Source of the DNA: Deltaproteobacteria bacterium
GTDB taxonomy: Bacteria; Myxococcota; JACPTQ01
Direction of reading: 5' to 3'
NCBI GenBank assembly: GCA_016192705.1
Contig: JACPTQ010000055.1
Coordinates: 21,014-85,013 of the forward strand
Length of the DNA stretch: 64,000 bases
Positions 33,951-41,207 of this stretch are shown piece after piece. Numbering within the stretch: the stretch's first letter is position 1; every line of letters begins with the position of its first letter. Both the position numbers and the translations under genes were made by a program. The notes beneath the pieces are model-generated. The model worked only from the letters and a program-made list of their open reading frames with translations, was not told the origin of the DNA and did no database searches.

Positions 33951-36116
33951 CTAGAAGCGCACATTCGCGCCCGCCGCGAACGACCAGGTGAAGCGCTGCG
34001 CGTCGTCCTTGAACGCGAGCATGATGCCCGGCCCCGTGTCGAACCAAAACCCGAATTTGCGCGTGTGGTCATATTCGACGCCAATTGCCGCGCGCGGGTG
34101 GAGCGCGAAGTTCGAGCCACCGCCCATGACGAGCCCGCCGTTCCACATGAAGTAGGGCTTCCACTGGCCTTTCATGAAGTAGTAACGCATGCCGTACCCC
34201 AAGATGAATTCCGTCGAATCGACGTACGCGTTCGCGCCGATGCCGATGCGGATGATGTGCTGCCACGTTTTGCCGAACCCCAAAAGAAGAGTCGGCACGT
34301 AGCCGACACGGCTGTTGTCGGGCGGCGTTATTTTCGAGCCCATGACGTATGGAATGTTGAGCGCCTCGAAGCCGAGGAGCGTTTGGCCCGCGTGCGAGAG
34401 GTCGACGTTGTCTTCGACTTTTGTCGGTGGCGGTTCCGTGACGGTCGTCGTCGGCCCGGGCGGAGGTGGCGTGGGCGGCGTCGGCTTCCCGGTCGAGTCG
34501 AACGAAAGCCCATAAACCGTCGTGCCGCGCGAGTCATCGGCGAAAACGACGCGAATGCCGACCGAGAAAGCACCCCAGCCGGCTCGCGTGAGCGCAAACG
34601 TCGGCGACTCTTTTGGCGTGACGGTCACGATGCGTGGGTTAAACGTCGGGTGCAAAAGGTACGTCACCCACTTGACCTTCGCGCGCACCGCCTCGGGCGC
34701 CTTCATCTCGAGCGTCCATCGGAAGCTCCGGCCATCCGCCATCGGCTCCGCGGTGTTCGCGAACTTCACTTGCCGGCCAAGCTGCTCGACGAGCGGGCGC
34801 GCCGTCTCGGCCGGCTTTTTGAACGCGAGGGTGTGCTTTCCCGACGCCTTCGAGCCGTCGTTAAACTCGACTTCGATGCCGATGCCAAAAGTTCCCCAGC
34901 CCGTGTTGCTGTATGCGAACGTTGCGCTTTCGGCGCGCGTCACCGTCACGACGGGGTTCGGGAAGCTCGGGTGCAAGCGGTAGACGACCTTCGCAATTTC
35001 CGCCGCGACATCTGCGCCCGATGTCAGCGCAATCGTCCACCGGAACTGGTTTTGACCGAGATACTCCGACCTGTTGCCAAAGGCGAGGCGCGACGCGAAC
35101 TTCTCCGCGAGCGACTTTTCGACCGGCTTGATATCGACGACGGGCGCCTCAGCAACGGCGAACTGCACCAGCGGCAAATAAATGTAATTGGCCATTTCCC
35201 AAAACTGCGCGCGCGCGACCCACAAGTAGCCGCCCGAACCCCAGCCCTGCCCCCACGAATTCAAGATTTGGTAGGCGTCGTGTTTCGGGTCCCAGCCCGC
35301 GAGAACGACGGCGTGCTTGCCGTGAACGCCGTTGAATCCCGCGGTCGAGCCGGCCCAAACGCCATTGTTGCCGCGCGTTTCGTCTTTGAGTCGAGCGCCT
35401 TGCTGCCACACCGCGGGCGTGTTGATCGAAACGAGCAAAGGGCGCTTATCGGCCGCGACCGCCGCGACGATCTTTTCGTGCGTCCGCGCGGGATCGCCCA
35501 TCTCGCCCGCGCGCCCACGCGCGTAAACCCCGAGGAGCTGAAAGCCCCGCGGCGCAACGCGAATTCTTGCCGCGTCGGACAAAACCGAATCGGACGGCGG
35601 CTCGTATTTGCACCCGCTGTAACCCGCAGCGTAACGCCACGTTGCCTCGCGTGGAACACCGCGCGTGCGAAGCGGTTCGTCGTAATCGCCGTACCACGTG
35701 CCGCGCTTACAAAACTCCGAAAAGAGGAGCGCCGGGTTGCCGCGGTAAAGGTCGTTGTTGCGCGCGACCTCTTCGTAGAGGAAGCGCGCGGAGAGGCGTT
35801 CGCGCGGCGCGATGAGGCCCTGGCGAGCCGCATGGTACGAAAGCACCGACGCCAAGGCCCAGGCGCTGCAACTCGCCCAACCCTGCTGGTCGCCGGGCGG
35901 CGGCATCTCGAGCTCAGTTGTCGCACTCGCGTCAGAAAGCGGCGCGCGCGGGAAATCGGAGAGGCGATACGGCGTCAGCGAGTGAAAGTAAAAGTCCTCG
36001 TTATAAACGATCGGTGCTGCAGCGGGCGCGGGCACTTCGCTCTTGGGGGACGCTGGCGCCGGGAGAAACGAGAGGACGAGGGCGACGAAAAAAACATTGC
36101 GATGGGCGGCAGTCAT
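33951..36116 (-). CDS. Papain-like protease fused to two pYEATS domains and a C-terminal beta-barrel
   Basis: 721 residues. Signal peptide about 1-22. The C1-type peptidase domain (about 40-315) has the active Cys in QQGWASCSAWALA (C83), His in HGKHAVVLAGW (H268) and Asn in LNSWGQGWGSGGYLWV (N286). Two pYEATS domains follow (about 338-432 and 443-540), each with an aromatic W.i.l strand, YRLHPSFPNP or YLLHPTFNPR, and TGWGTFGIGI or AGWGAFSVGI. A Pro-rich linker (541-565) leads to a region of alternating beta strands ending in Phe (570-721), like an outer-membrane barrel. The combination is discussed in the findings. Confidence 0.88.
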   Translation of the reverse strand: MTAAHRNVFFVALVLSFLPAPASPKSEVPAPAAAPIVYNEDFYFHSLTPYRLSDFPRAPLSDASATTELEMPPPGDQQGWASCSAWALASVLSYHAARQGLIAPRERLSARFLYEEVARNNDLYRGNPALLFSEFCKRGTWYGDYDEPLRTRGVPREATWRYAAGYSGCKYEPPSDSVLSDAARIRVAPRGFQLLGVYARGRAGEMGDPARTHEKIVAAVAADKRPLLVSINTPAVWQQGARLKDETRGNNGVWAGSTAGFNGVHGKHAVVLAGWDPKHDAYQILNSWGQGWGSGGYLWVARAQFWEMANYIYLPLVQFAVAEAPVVDIKPVEKSLAEKFASRLAFGNRSEYLGQNQFRWTIALTSGADVAAEIAKVVYRLHPSFPNPVVTVTRAESATFAYSNTGWGTFGIGIEVEFNDGSKASGKHTLAFKKPAETARPLVEQLGRQVKFANTAEPMADGRSFRWTLEMKAPEAVRAKVKWVTYLLHPTFNPRIVTVTPKESPTFALTRAGWGAFSVGIRVVFADDSRGTTVYGLSFDSTGKPTPPTPPPPGPTTTVTEPPPTKVEDNVDLSHAGQTLLGFEALNIPYVMGSKITPPDNSRVGYVPTLLLGFGKTWQHIIRIGIGANAYVDSTEFILGYGMRYYFMKGQWKPYFMWNGGLVMGGGSNFALHPRAAIGVEYDHTRKFGFWFDTGPGIMLAFKDDAQRFTWSFAAGANVRF

Positions 36117-36189
36117 GTGGCGAGATTAGCGCGACCCGGGCCGCGAGGGAATGGATGAGTGAAATGAATAAGTTGAGGACTCGGCGCGT

Positions 36190-36712
36190 CTGAATCCCAA
36201 GTCGCCGGATAAGCGATTCGTTCGCTCGTGAGCGTGAGGGTCGACAGGAGCCCGCTTCGGCGCGCCGACGTCCTCGGGTCTGCTTTGAGACGTGCGATTG
36301 ATTCGCAGTTCAGAGGCATGCGAAAGCTCGGTGGTCCTAGCCGATATTGCGCTGCAGACCCTGCGGAGGCCCGCCTCTGCGGCGCCCCTGCCGACCCTAC
36401 GCAAGTCCGGGCGGACCGCTTTCCGGAGACGTATTTTCTGGGCTTGAGGGTGGTACGAAGAGTTTACCCCCTGGGTGTCGGCTGACGATCGATCGACCCC
36501 CAAGTCTCTCAACCGCCGTTGCGAGGGAACGGCCGGTTCCTGGTTGGGCGGGCGGGGATTGGGCAAGCTGAGGCTCGCGTCCGCAGGGGATGAGGTGCCG
36601 ATGGGGCGTGGAATTGCCGTTCTCGTCATGTTTGATTCATTTCGTACAGGCTCACATCTAATGTCAGACCCGAGGTCTTCCGCGAGCCGGATGGCCGCTA
36701 ACCGGGAATCAG
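36190..36712. repeat. Dispersed intergenic repeat, copy A
   Basis: This fills most of the gene-free stretch 36117-36801. Read on the minus strand it matches copy B (49200-49746) over nearly its whole length, about three quarters identical by eye, including CTCATCCCCTGCGGACGCGA and GCAGGGTCTGCAGCGCAATA. Both ends carry GTCCTCGGGTCTG or a one-mismatch form in inverted orientation (36270-36282 and 36665-36677). Termini read CTGAATCCC at the left and CGGGAATCAGG at the right. Apparent reading frames through it are not conserved as protein. A toxin-antitoxin pair begins about 90 nt beyond. Confidence 0.8.
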
Positions 36713-36765
36713 GTTCTGAATGGCACGTCGATCAAAACGCTGGCGGCGTGTCGGTAGAAGCTGAG

Positions 36766-36801
36766 TTGACACGTAGCTATACACATAGCTATCATATATG
36801 C
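36766..36801 (+). promoter_or_regulatory. Leaderless promoter with tandem operator repeats for the toxin-antitoxin pair
   Basis: -35 TTGACA (36766-36771), 18-nt spacer, -10 TATCAT (36790-36795); the start codon at 36802 coincides with the expected transcription start, and no ribosome-binding site is present. The spacer holds two tandem 12-mers, ACACGTAGCTAT (36769-36780) and ACACATAGCTAT (36781-36792), each centred on the palindrome TAGCTA, as expected for binding by the antitoxin. Confidence 0.7.
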
Positions 36802-37077
36802 ATGAAAAGCGTAAACGCTCTCGAAGTGAGGCAGGCTCTCGGCAAGATTCTCGACCGGCTCGATCGCGACGGCGAGCCGATCATCGTTAAAAAAGGGCGG
36901 GAGGAGAGGGCGGTGCTCGTCCCGCTCAAGCTGTTTCTGGAGAGGTTCGTGGACAAGACGGTCCACGAAGAACGGCTGCGACTCGCGCGCCAGTTCTTGG
37001 TTCAACAGCGGGCGAAGACGCGGAAGGGCCCGCCCGCCGAGGTCCTCGTGCGACAACTGCGCGGACCGCTTCCGTGA
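36802..37077 (+). CDS. Type II antitoxin, Phd/YefM-VapB-like
   Basis: 91 residues. The N-terminal MKSVNALEVRQALGKILDRL with GEPIIVKKGREERAVLVPL follows the Phd/YefM DNA-binding fold ('vsa.elr..l..ll..v..gepv.itr.gk..avlvs'). The C-terminal 45 residues are a basic helix expected to wrap around the toxin. The frame overlaps the toxin start (GTGA), typical of translational coupling. The frame stays open into repeat A, but the promoter places the start at 36802. Confidence 0.85.
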   Translation: MKSVNALEVRQALGKILDRLDRDGEPIIVKKGREERAVLVPLKLFLERFVDKTVHEERLRLARQFLVQQRAKTRKGPPAEVLVRQLRGPLP

Positions 37078-37484
37078 CGGAAATCCCGGACGCCTCGGTC
37101 GCGATCAAGTGGTTCGTGCGCGAGGGTGAAACGGGCCTCGAAGCCGCGGACGAGGTCCACGGGCGTGTGGTCGTCTCCGCGGACCGATTCGCCGTACCGA
37201 CCCTCTTCGTTTATGAAGTCGCGGCAACCCTTTGCCGCCGGATCGCCTTGGAAAACGACCTCAAGACCAACCTTCGCCTTCTCTGGGCACTCGCAATTCC
37301 GGCCGTAGCCCCCGACGAGGCCCTCATGGCGCTCGCTGCGGAGATCGCGTTCAAACATCGCGTCTCAGGTTATGACGCGGCTTACATCGCTCTCGCGGTT
37401 CACCTGCGTGGCACGTGGCTTACGTTCGACGCCGAAGCGTTTCGGCGCGTCAGATCGCTCGGCGTCGCGCGGCTCTTGAGATGA
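37074..37484 (+). CDS. PIN-domain toxin (VapC-like ribonuclease)
   Basis: 136 residues from GTG 37074. The four PIN acidic residues are visible: Asp in IPDASVAIKWF, Glu in VYEVAATL, Asp in VSGYDAAYIALA and Asp in WLTFDAEAF. VapC toxins cleave tRNA or rRNA when free of antitoxin. Pairing a PIN toxin with a Phd-like antitoxin is common. It is convergent with the HD hydrolase gene, only 2 nt apart. Confidence 0.93.
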   Translation: MTEIPDASVAIKWFVREGETGLEAADEVHGRVVVSADRFAVPTLFVYEVAATLCRRIALENDLKTNLRLLWALAIPAVAPDEALMALAAEIAFKHRVSGYDAAYIALAVHLRGTWLTFDAEAFRRVRSLGVARLLR

Positions 37485-37486
37485 AT

Positions 37487-38737
37487 TCAGCGCTTCGCCG
37501 ACGCACAGAAGGCGGCAACGGCGTCGCGGTGCGCGCGGTCGACGTAAAGGCGCGTTTCGCGAATGGGGCGCAGCGACGCGATGAGGCTCGACGCGGCGCG
37601 AAGAGGGACAAACGTGCCATCGGCTTTGCGGCGCATGGTGAGGCTCGCCGTTGCGTCGCCGACGAGATCCATTTCGATCGTCTCGATAAAGAGCGGCACA
37701 CCGCCGAACTTCGCGCGCACGGAGCCGACAAGGTCGTCGAAGGCTCGCACCTCGTCGTTGGATGCGAAGTCGCTTGTTTGCGCGACAAGACGAAGCGGGT
37801 CGCGACGCAAGATTCGCCGGGCCGCCTCGTGCTCTGCGGACTCGCTGTTCGTCGCAAGTACCTGCCGCATCGCGACCATGACCGCCGCATCGTCCCACGC
37901 GAGATACGCGTCGAGCGCATCGGGATAACGACCACCGGGGAGCAGCGCCTCCATAAACGTCGCGAGCTCGTGCCCAAACGCGCGCGAAACGGGGTGAAAG
38001 TAAACTTGGAGAAACATAAAGTTTCGCGCAAGCAGCATCGCCTCGGCGACGTGAAGTCCGCCCTCGTCGATCGCGAGATGCGGCGCACCATCTTCAGAAA
38101 CGCGAATCGTGAGCATGTGAATGAGGCGTTCGTGATCGAAGCGGCCATTGGGGACACCGGTGTAGTGCGAATCGCGAAGGAGGTAGTCCATGCGATCGGC
38201 GTCGAGATCACCCGAAAGAAACTGATGAAGGAACGGTTCGCGTTCGCCGCCACGCACGAGCGACGCAACTTCGGCGGCGCCAAAACCGTGCGGGTGCCCG
38301 CACGCGGCGATGAGCGCGGCGATCGGCTCGGCCTCGATGATTCGGATGGTGAAGTCTTCGTGCGACTGGCCACCCGGGAGGAGGTGCTCGGCGGTGTGCG
38401 AAAACGGCGCGTGGCCGATGTCGTGTAACAGCGCGGCGAGGCGAAGGAGCGCGCGGCGACGGGCAACATCGTCGTCGTTCCAGGCGAGAATCGTCGTGAC
38501 GTCGCGGCCATGGCGCGCCATGACGGCATCAAAGAGGCGCGTCGCCGACTGCATAACGCCGATCGCGTGCTGGAAGCGCGAGTGTTCGGCGCCAGGGTAA
38601 ACGTACGACGTGAGGCCGAGTTGGCGAATCGCGCGGAGACGCTGAAACGGCTCGGAGTCGACGAGGACGCGCTCGGCGAGCGTGAGCCCGACGAATCCGT
38701 GGATTGGGTCGCGCAAGTGATGAAGTCGGTCTCGCAT
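37487..38737 (-). CDS. HD-domain phosphohydrolase (SAMHD1/YwfO-like)
   Basis: 416 residues. Near the N-terminus is DPIHGFVGLT, then the metal-binding series HSRFQHAIGVM (first His), LLHDIGHAPFSHTAEH (HD) and LDADRMDYLLRDSHYTGV (last Asp), the order seen in dNTP triphosphohydrolases of the SAMHD1/YwfO group. It probably removes triphosphate from dNTPs. The C-terminal 120 residues are the usual helical extension. A defence role is possible for such enzymes but nothing nearby demonstrates it. Confidence 0.9.
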   Translation of the reverse strand: MRDRLHHLRDPIHGFVGLTLAERVLVDSEPFQRLRAIRQLGLTSYVYPGAEHSRFQHAIGVMQSATRLFDAVMARHGRDVTTILAWNDDDVARRRALLRLAALLHDIGHAPFSHTAEHLLPGGQSHEDFTIRIIEAEPIAALIAACGHPHGFGAAEVASLVRGGEREPFLHQFLSGDLDADRMDYLLRDSHYTGVPNGRFDHERLIHMLTIRVSEDGAPHLAIDEGGLHVAEAMLLARNFMFLQVYFHPVSRAFGHELATFMEALLPGGRYPDALDAYLAWDDAAVMVAMRQVLATNSESAEHEAARRILRRDPLRLVAQTSDFASNDEVRAFDDLVGSVRAKFGGVPLFIETIEMDLVGDATASLTMRRKADGTFVPLRAASSLIASLRPIRETRLYVDRAHRDAVAAFCASAKR

Positions 38738-38769
38738 GCGGAGTGAGCATACACCGCGAAGGAATTAAG

Positions 38770-40134
38770 TCACGCGATCCAGATCGATTTGATGTTCGTG
38801 AATTCGCGGATGCCGATTTCGTCGAGTTCGCGGCCGAAGCCCGAGCGCTTGATGCCGCCGAACGCGAGGCGCGGGTCGGATTTCACGAGGCCGTTCACAA
38901 AGACGCACCCCGCCTCGATTTGGCGAGCGATGCGCTCACCGCGCGCACGGTCAGCGGTCCAGATCGACGCGCCGAGACCAAAGCGCGAAGCGTTGGCGAG
39001 TGCGATGGCGTGCGATTCATCGCGCGCACGAACAACGGCGGCAACCGGCCCAAACGTCTCTTCGTCAAAAGCCGACATCCCGGGTTCGACCGCCGCAAGA
39101 ATTGTCGCTGGGTAAAATGCGCCGGGGCCCGCCGGAACTTCGCCACCACAAACAACGCGCGCGCCACGCGCCACGGAACGCGTCACCTGCGCGTGCAACT
39201 CATCACGAAGGTCGCGTCGCGCCTGAGGACCGACGGCCGTTTCACGCGCGAGCGGGTCTCCCACGCGTCGCGCGTTCATCTCCAACGTGAAGCGCGACAT
39301 GAACGCGTCATGCACGGCGTCGACCACGATGAACCGCTTCGCCGCAATGCACGACTGTCCGCTGTTTAAGAGGCGCGCATCGGTCGCCACGCAAGCGGCC
39401 TTTGCGACATCGGCGTCTTCAAGAACAATAAACGGGTCGCTGCCGCCAAGCTCGAGCACGCACTTCTTGATGGCGCGCCCAGCGGCTGACGCGACACTCG
39501 CCCCCGCGGCCTCACTCCCCGTGAGCGTCACTGCGGCGATCCGCGCGTCGTCGATGAGGCGTGGCACCGCTTCGGCGCCGACAAGCAGCGTCTGAAAAAC
39601 ACCATTCGGGAAACCCGCATCGCGCATCAGTTTCGCAATCGCTAGCGCCGAGGCCGGAACGTTCGACGCGTGCTTCAGCAGCATCGCGTTCCCCGCCATG
39701 AGTGCGGGTGCCGCCGCACGAAAGACCTGCCAAAATGGAAAATTCCATGGCATCACGGCAAGGACGACACCGAGCGGCTCGAACGCGACGAAGCAGCGCG
39801 ACGCATCGGTCGCACGCGGCGCGTCCTTCAGCAGCGCCTCCGCGTGCTCCGCATAGTGCTCGCACACCCACGCGCACTTCTCGACCTCGGCTTCGCCTTG
39901 CGCGACCGGCTTTCCCATTTCGAGCGCCATCGCCCGCGCGTGATCCACTTTCGACGCTCGAAGGAGCCGCGCAACGTCGCGCATCGGCCGCGCACGCTCA
40001 TCAAACGATCGCCACCGCCAATCGCCGGCGCCGCGCTCCGCCGCCGCGAGCGCTCGCTCGATTTCGCCCTCGTCCGCCGCGCGATACGACGCGATGACGT
40101 CGCCCGTCACGGGATTAACGGAGCGGATCGGCAT
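38770..40134 (-). CDS. NAD(P)-dependent aldehyde dehydrogenase (succinate-semialdehyde type)
   Basis: 454 residues. ALDH motifs present are VMPWNFPFWQVFRAAAPALM, ASNVPASALAIAKLM, TGSEAAGASVASAAGR, catalytic Glu in CVLELGGSDPFIV, catalytic Cys in NSGQSCIAAKRF, and FGGIKRSGFGRELDEIGI. The start SVNPVTGDVIASYRAADEGE matches the short, GabD/YneI-like class of succinate-semialdehyde dehydrogenases. It oxidises the semialdehyde to succinate in the cytoplasm. The product is complete. It is followed by a lipoprotein gene 12 nt upstream on the same strand. Confidence 0.92.
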   Translation of the reverse strand: MPIRSVNPVTGDVIASYRAADEGEIERALAAAERGAGDWRWRSFDERARPMRDVARLLRASKVDHARAMALEMGKPVAQGEAEVEKCAWVCEHYAEHAEALLKDAPRATDASRCFVAFEPLGVVLAVMPWNFPFWQVFRAAAPALMAGNAMLLKHASNVPASALAIAKLMRDAGFPNGVFQTLLVGAEAVPRLIDDARIAAVTLTGSEAAGASVASAAGRAIKKCVLELGGSDPFIVLEDADVAKAACVATDARLLNSGQSCIAAKRFIVVDAVHDAFMSRFTLEMNARRVGDPLARETAVGPQARRDLRDELHAQVTRSVARGARVVCGGEVPAGPGAFYPATILAAVEPGMSAFDEETFGPVAAVVRARDESHAIALANASRFGLGASIWTADRARGERIARQIEAGCVFVNGLVKSDPRLAFGGIKRSGFGRELDEIGIREFTNIKSIWIA

Positions 40135-40146
40135 ACGGCTTCGCCC

Positions 40147-41136
40147 TTAAGGTTCGCGCAGTTGGATTTTTCCCATCGCCTGCTTGCACGCCTCACGAAC
40201 CGGGTAAACGCGAACGCCATAAATCCGCCCGTCGCCGCCGCGTCGCTCTTGGACAACGTTGTATCCGTCTGAATCTGAAACAATCCTCAACTTCTTAAGC
40301 ACCGACGCATCGCCCGTGCTCGCAAGGTTCGCGCACGCGAGCCGCCGGGAATCCGCGCGGTCGGCCGCGAGGAGCCCCACCCCAAGCGCCCGCCCCTCCT
40401 TCATGCATTTCGCCTCGGTGAAGTAAAAAAGTATGCCCGCGCGCAACAGTTCATCGGCGTCGGCAAGCGCCGCGGAAAGCACGCCGCAGTGATCGAGATG
40501 CCCGCCTTCGACGAGCCAATTACCGATGTGGTTCGCCGCGTACGACATCATCTTGATTCGAAGGAAGCGCCGACCCTTGTGTGTCTTCGCGTACTTCACG
40601 AATTCCGCGACAACCGGCACGCCATCTTTCTCGAGCGACTGCAAGAGCTTCACGCCTTCGCCGCCTTTGCCGTAGTCGCCCCTGTGTGCGAGGTTCTCGA
40701 AAATCGCGGCGAAGTTGTTGCATTTCACAAACCTCCGCGCCCATTTGGCGTAATGGTCCGCGTGGCTCTCGCCCGAAATCCATCCAGCCTCCTCGTATCG
40801 TTTCACAACGGTTGCGCAGTTCCCGTCGTCTTTGTCGCCCGCAAGCGCTTTGATTTCGCGGCACGCCTGCCCTCGCGCGCGCCGATTCGCGAGAATCTTC
40901 ATCTGCACGGAGTTCGGCGCGTTCATTGGCACCGCACTGCTTTGGGGATCTCCGAGCGAGTCGTCGTCGCAAAGCTTTTGGAGCGCCGCAACGTCCTTGT
41001 TCGCCTGAGCTTCTTTTAGCTCCTTCTGTGCGTCGCGCGTGCTGCTGCCGCCGCCGCCGCCCCCGCCCTTTAGTAACGCACAGCCAGTTGCCAGAAACGA
41101 TGCCATCAGCACCACCAAGAGAATCGAGCGCTTCAT
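40147..41136 (-). CDS. Predicted lipoprotein of unknown function
   Basis: 329 residues from ATG 41136, preceded by GGAGG. Signal MKRSILLVVLMASFLATGC has a lipobox at Cys19, followed by LLKGGGGGGGSS, a flexible tether. The mature part is helical with repeated Cys (KLCDDDSL, REIKALAGDKDDGNCATVVK, ALADADELLRAGILFYFTEA) suggestive of HEAT/TPR-like solenoid. Not recognised. It probably shares a transcript with the ALDH gene, 12 nt away. Confidence 0.8.
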   Translation of the reverse strand: MKRSILLVVLMASFLATGCALLKGGGGGGGSSTRDAQKELKEAQANKDVAALQKLCDDDSLGDPQSSAVPMNAPNSVQMKILANRRARGQACREIKALAGDKDDGNCATVVKRYEEAGWISGESHADHYAKWARRFVKCNNFAAIFENLAHRGDYGKGGEGVKLLQSLEKDGVPVVAEFVKYAKTHKGRRFLRIKMMSYAANHIGNWLVEGGHLDHCGVLSAALADADELLRAGILFYFTEAKCMKEGRALGVGLLAADRADSRRLACANLASTGDASVLKKLRIVSDSDGYNVVQERRGGDGRIYGVRVYPVREACKQAMGKIQLREP

Positions 41137-41207
41137 TGATTCACCTCCGCTGCAGCGGCGTATCGCTCCACCATCGCTTGCCGCGCGAATGAACCTTAAG
41201 GCCGCGA

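Noticed and set aside
34065-36158. 697-codon plus-strand frame antisense to the protease gene
   Set aside because: Arg-rich shadow; the minus-strand product has a full catalytic triad and domain structure.
36126-36629. Minus-strand frame that looks similar in protein to a frame at 49190-49789
   Set aside because: The similarity comes from repeat copies A and B being homologous DNA; there is no start signal and no preference for synonymous change.
37074-38737. Toxin plus HD hydrolase as a defence island
   Set aside because: The genes are convergent, and no other defence gene is close; HD dNTPases of this type are common housekeeping proteins.
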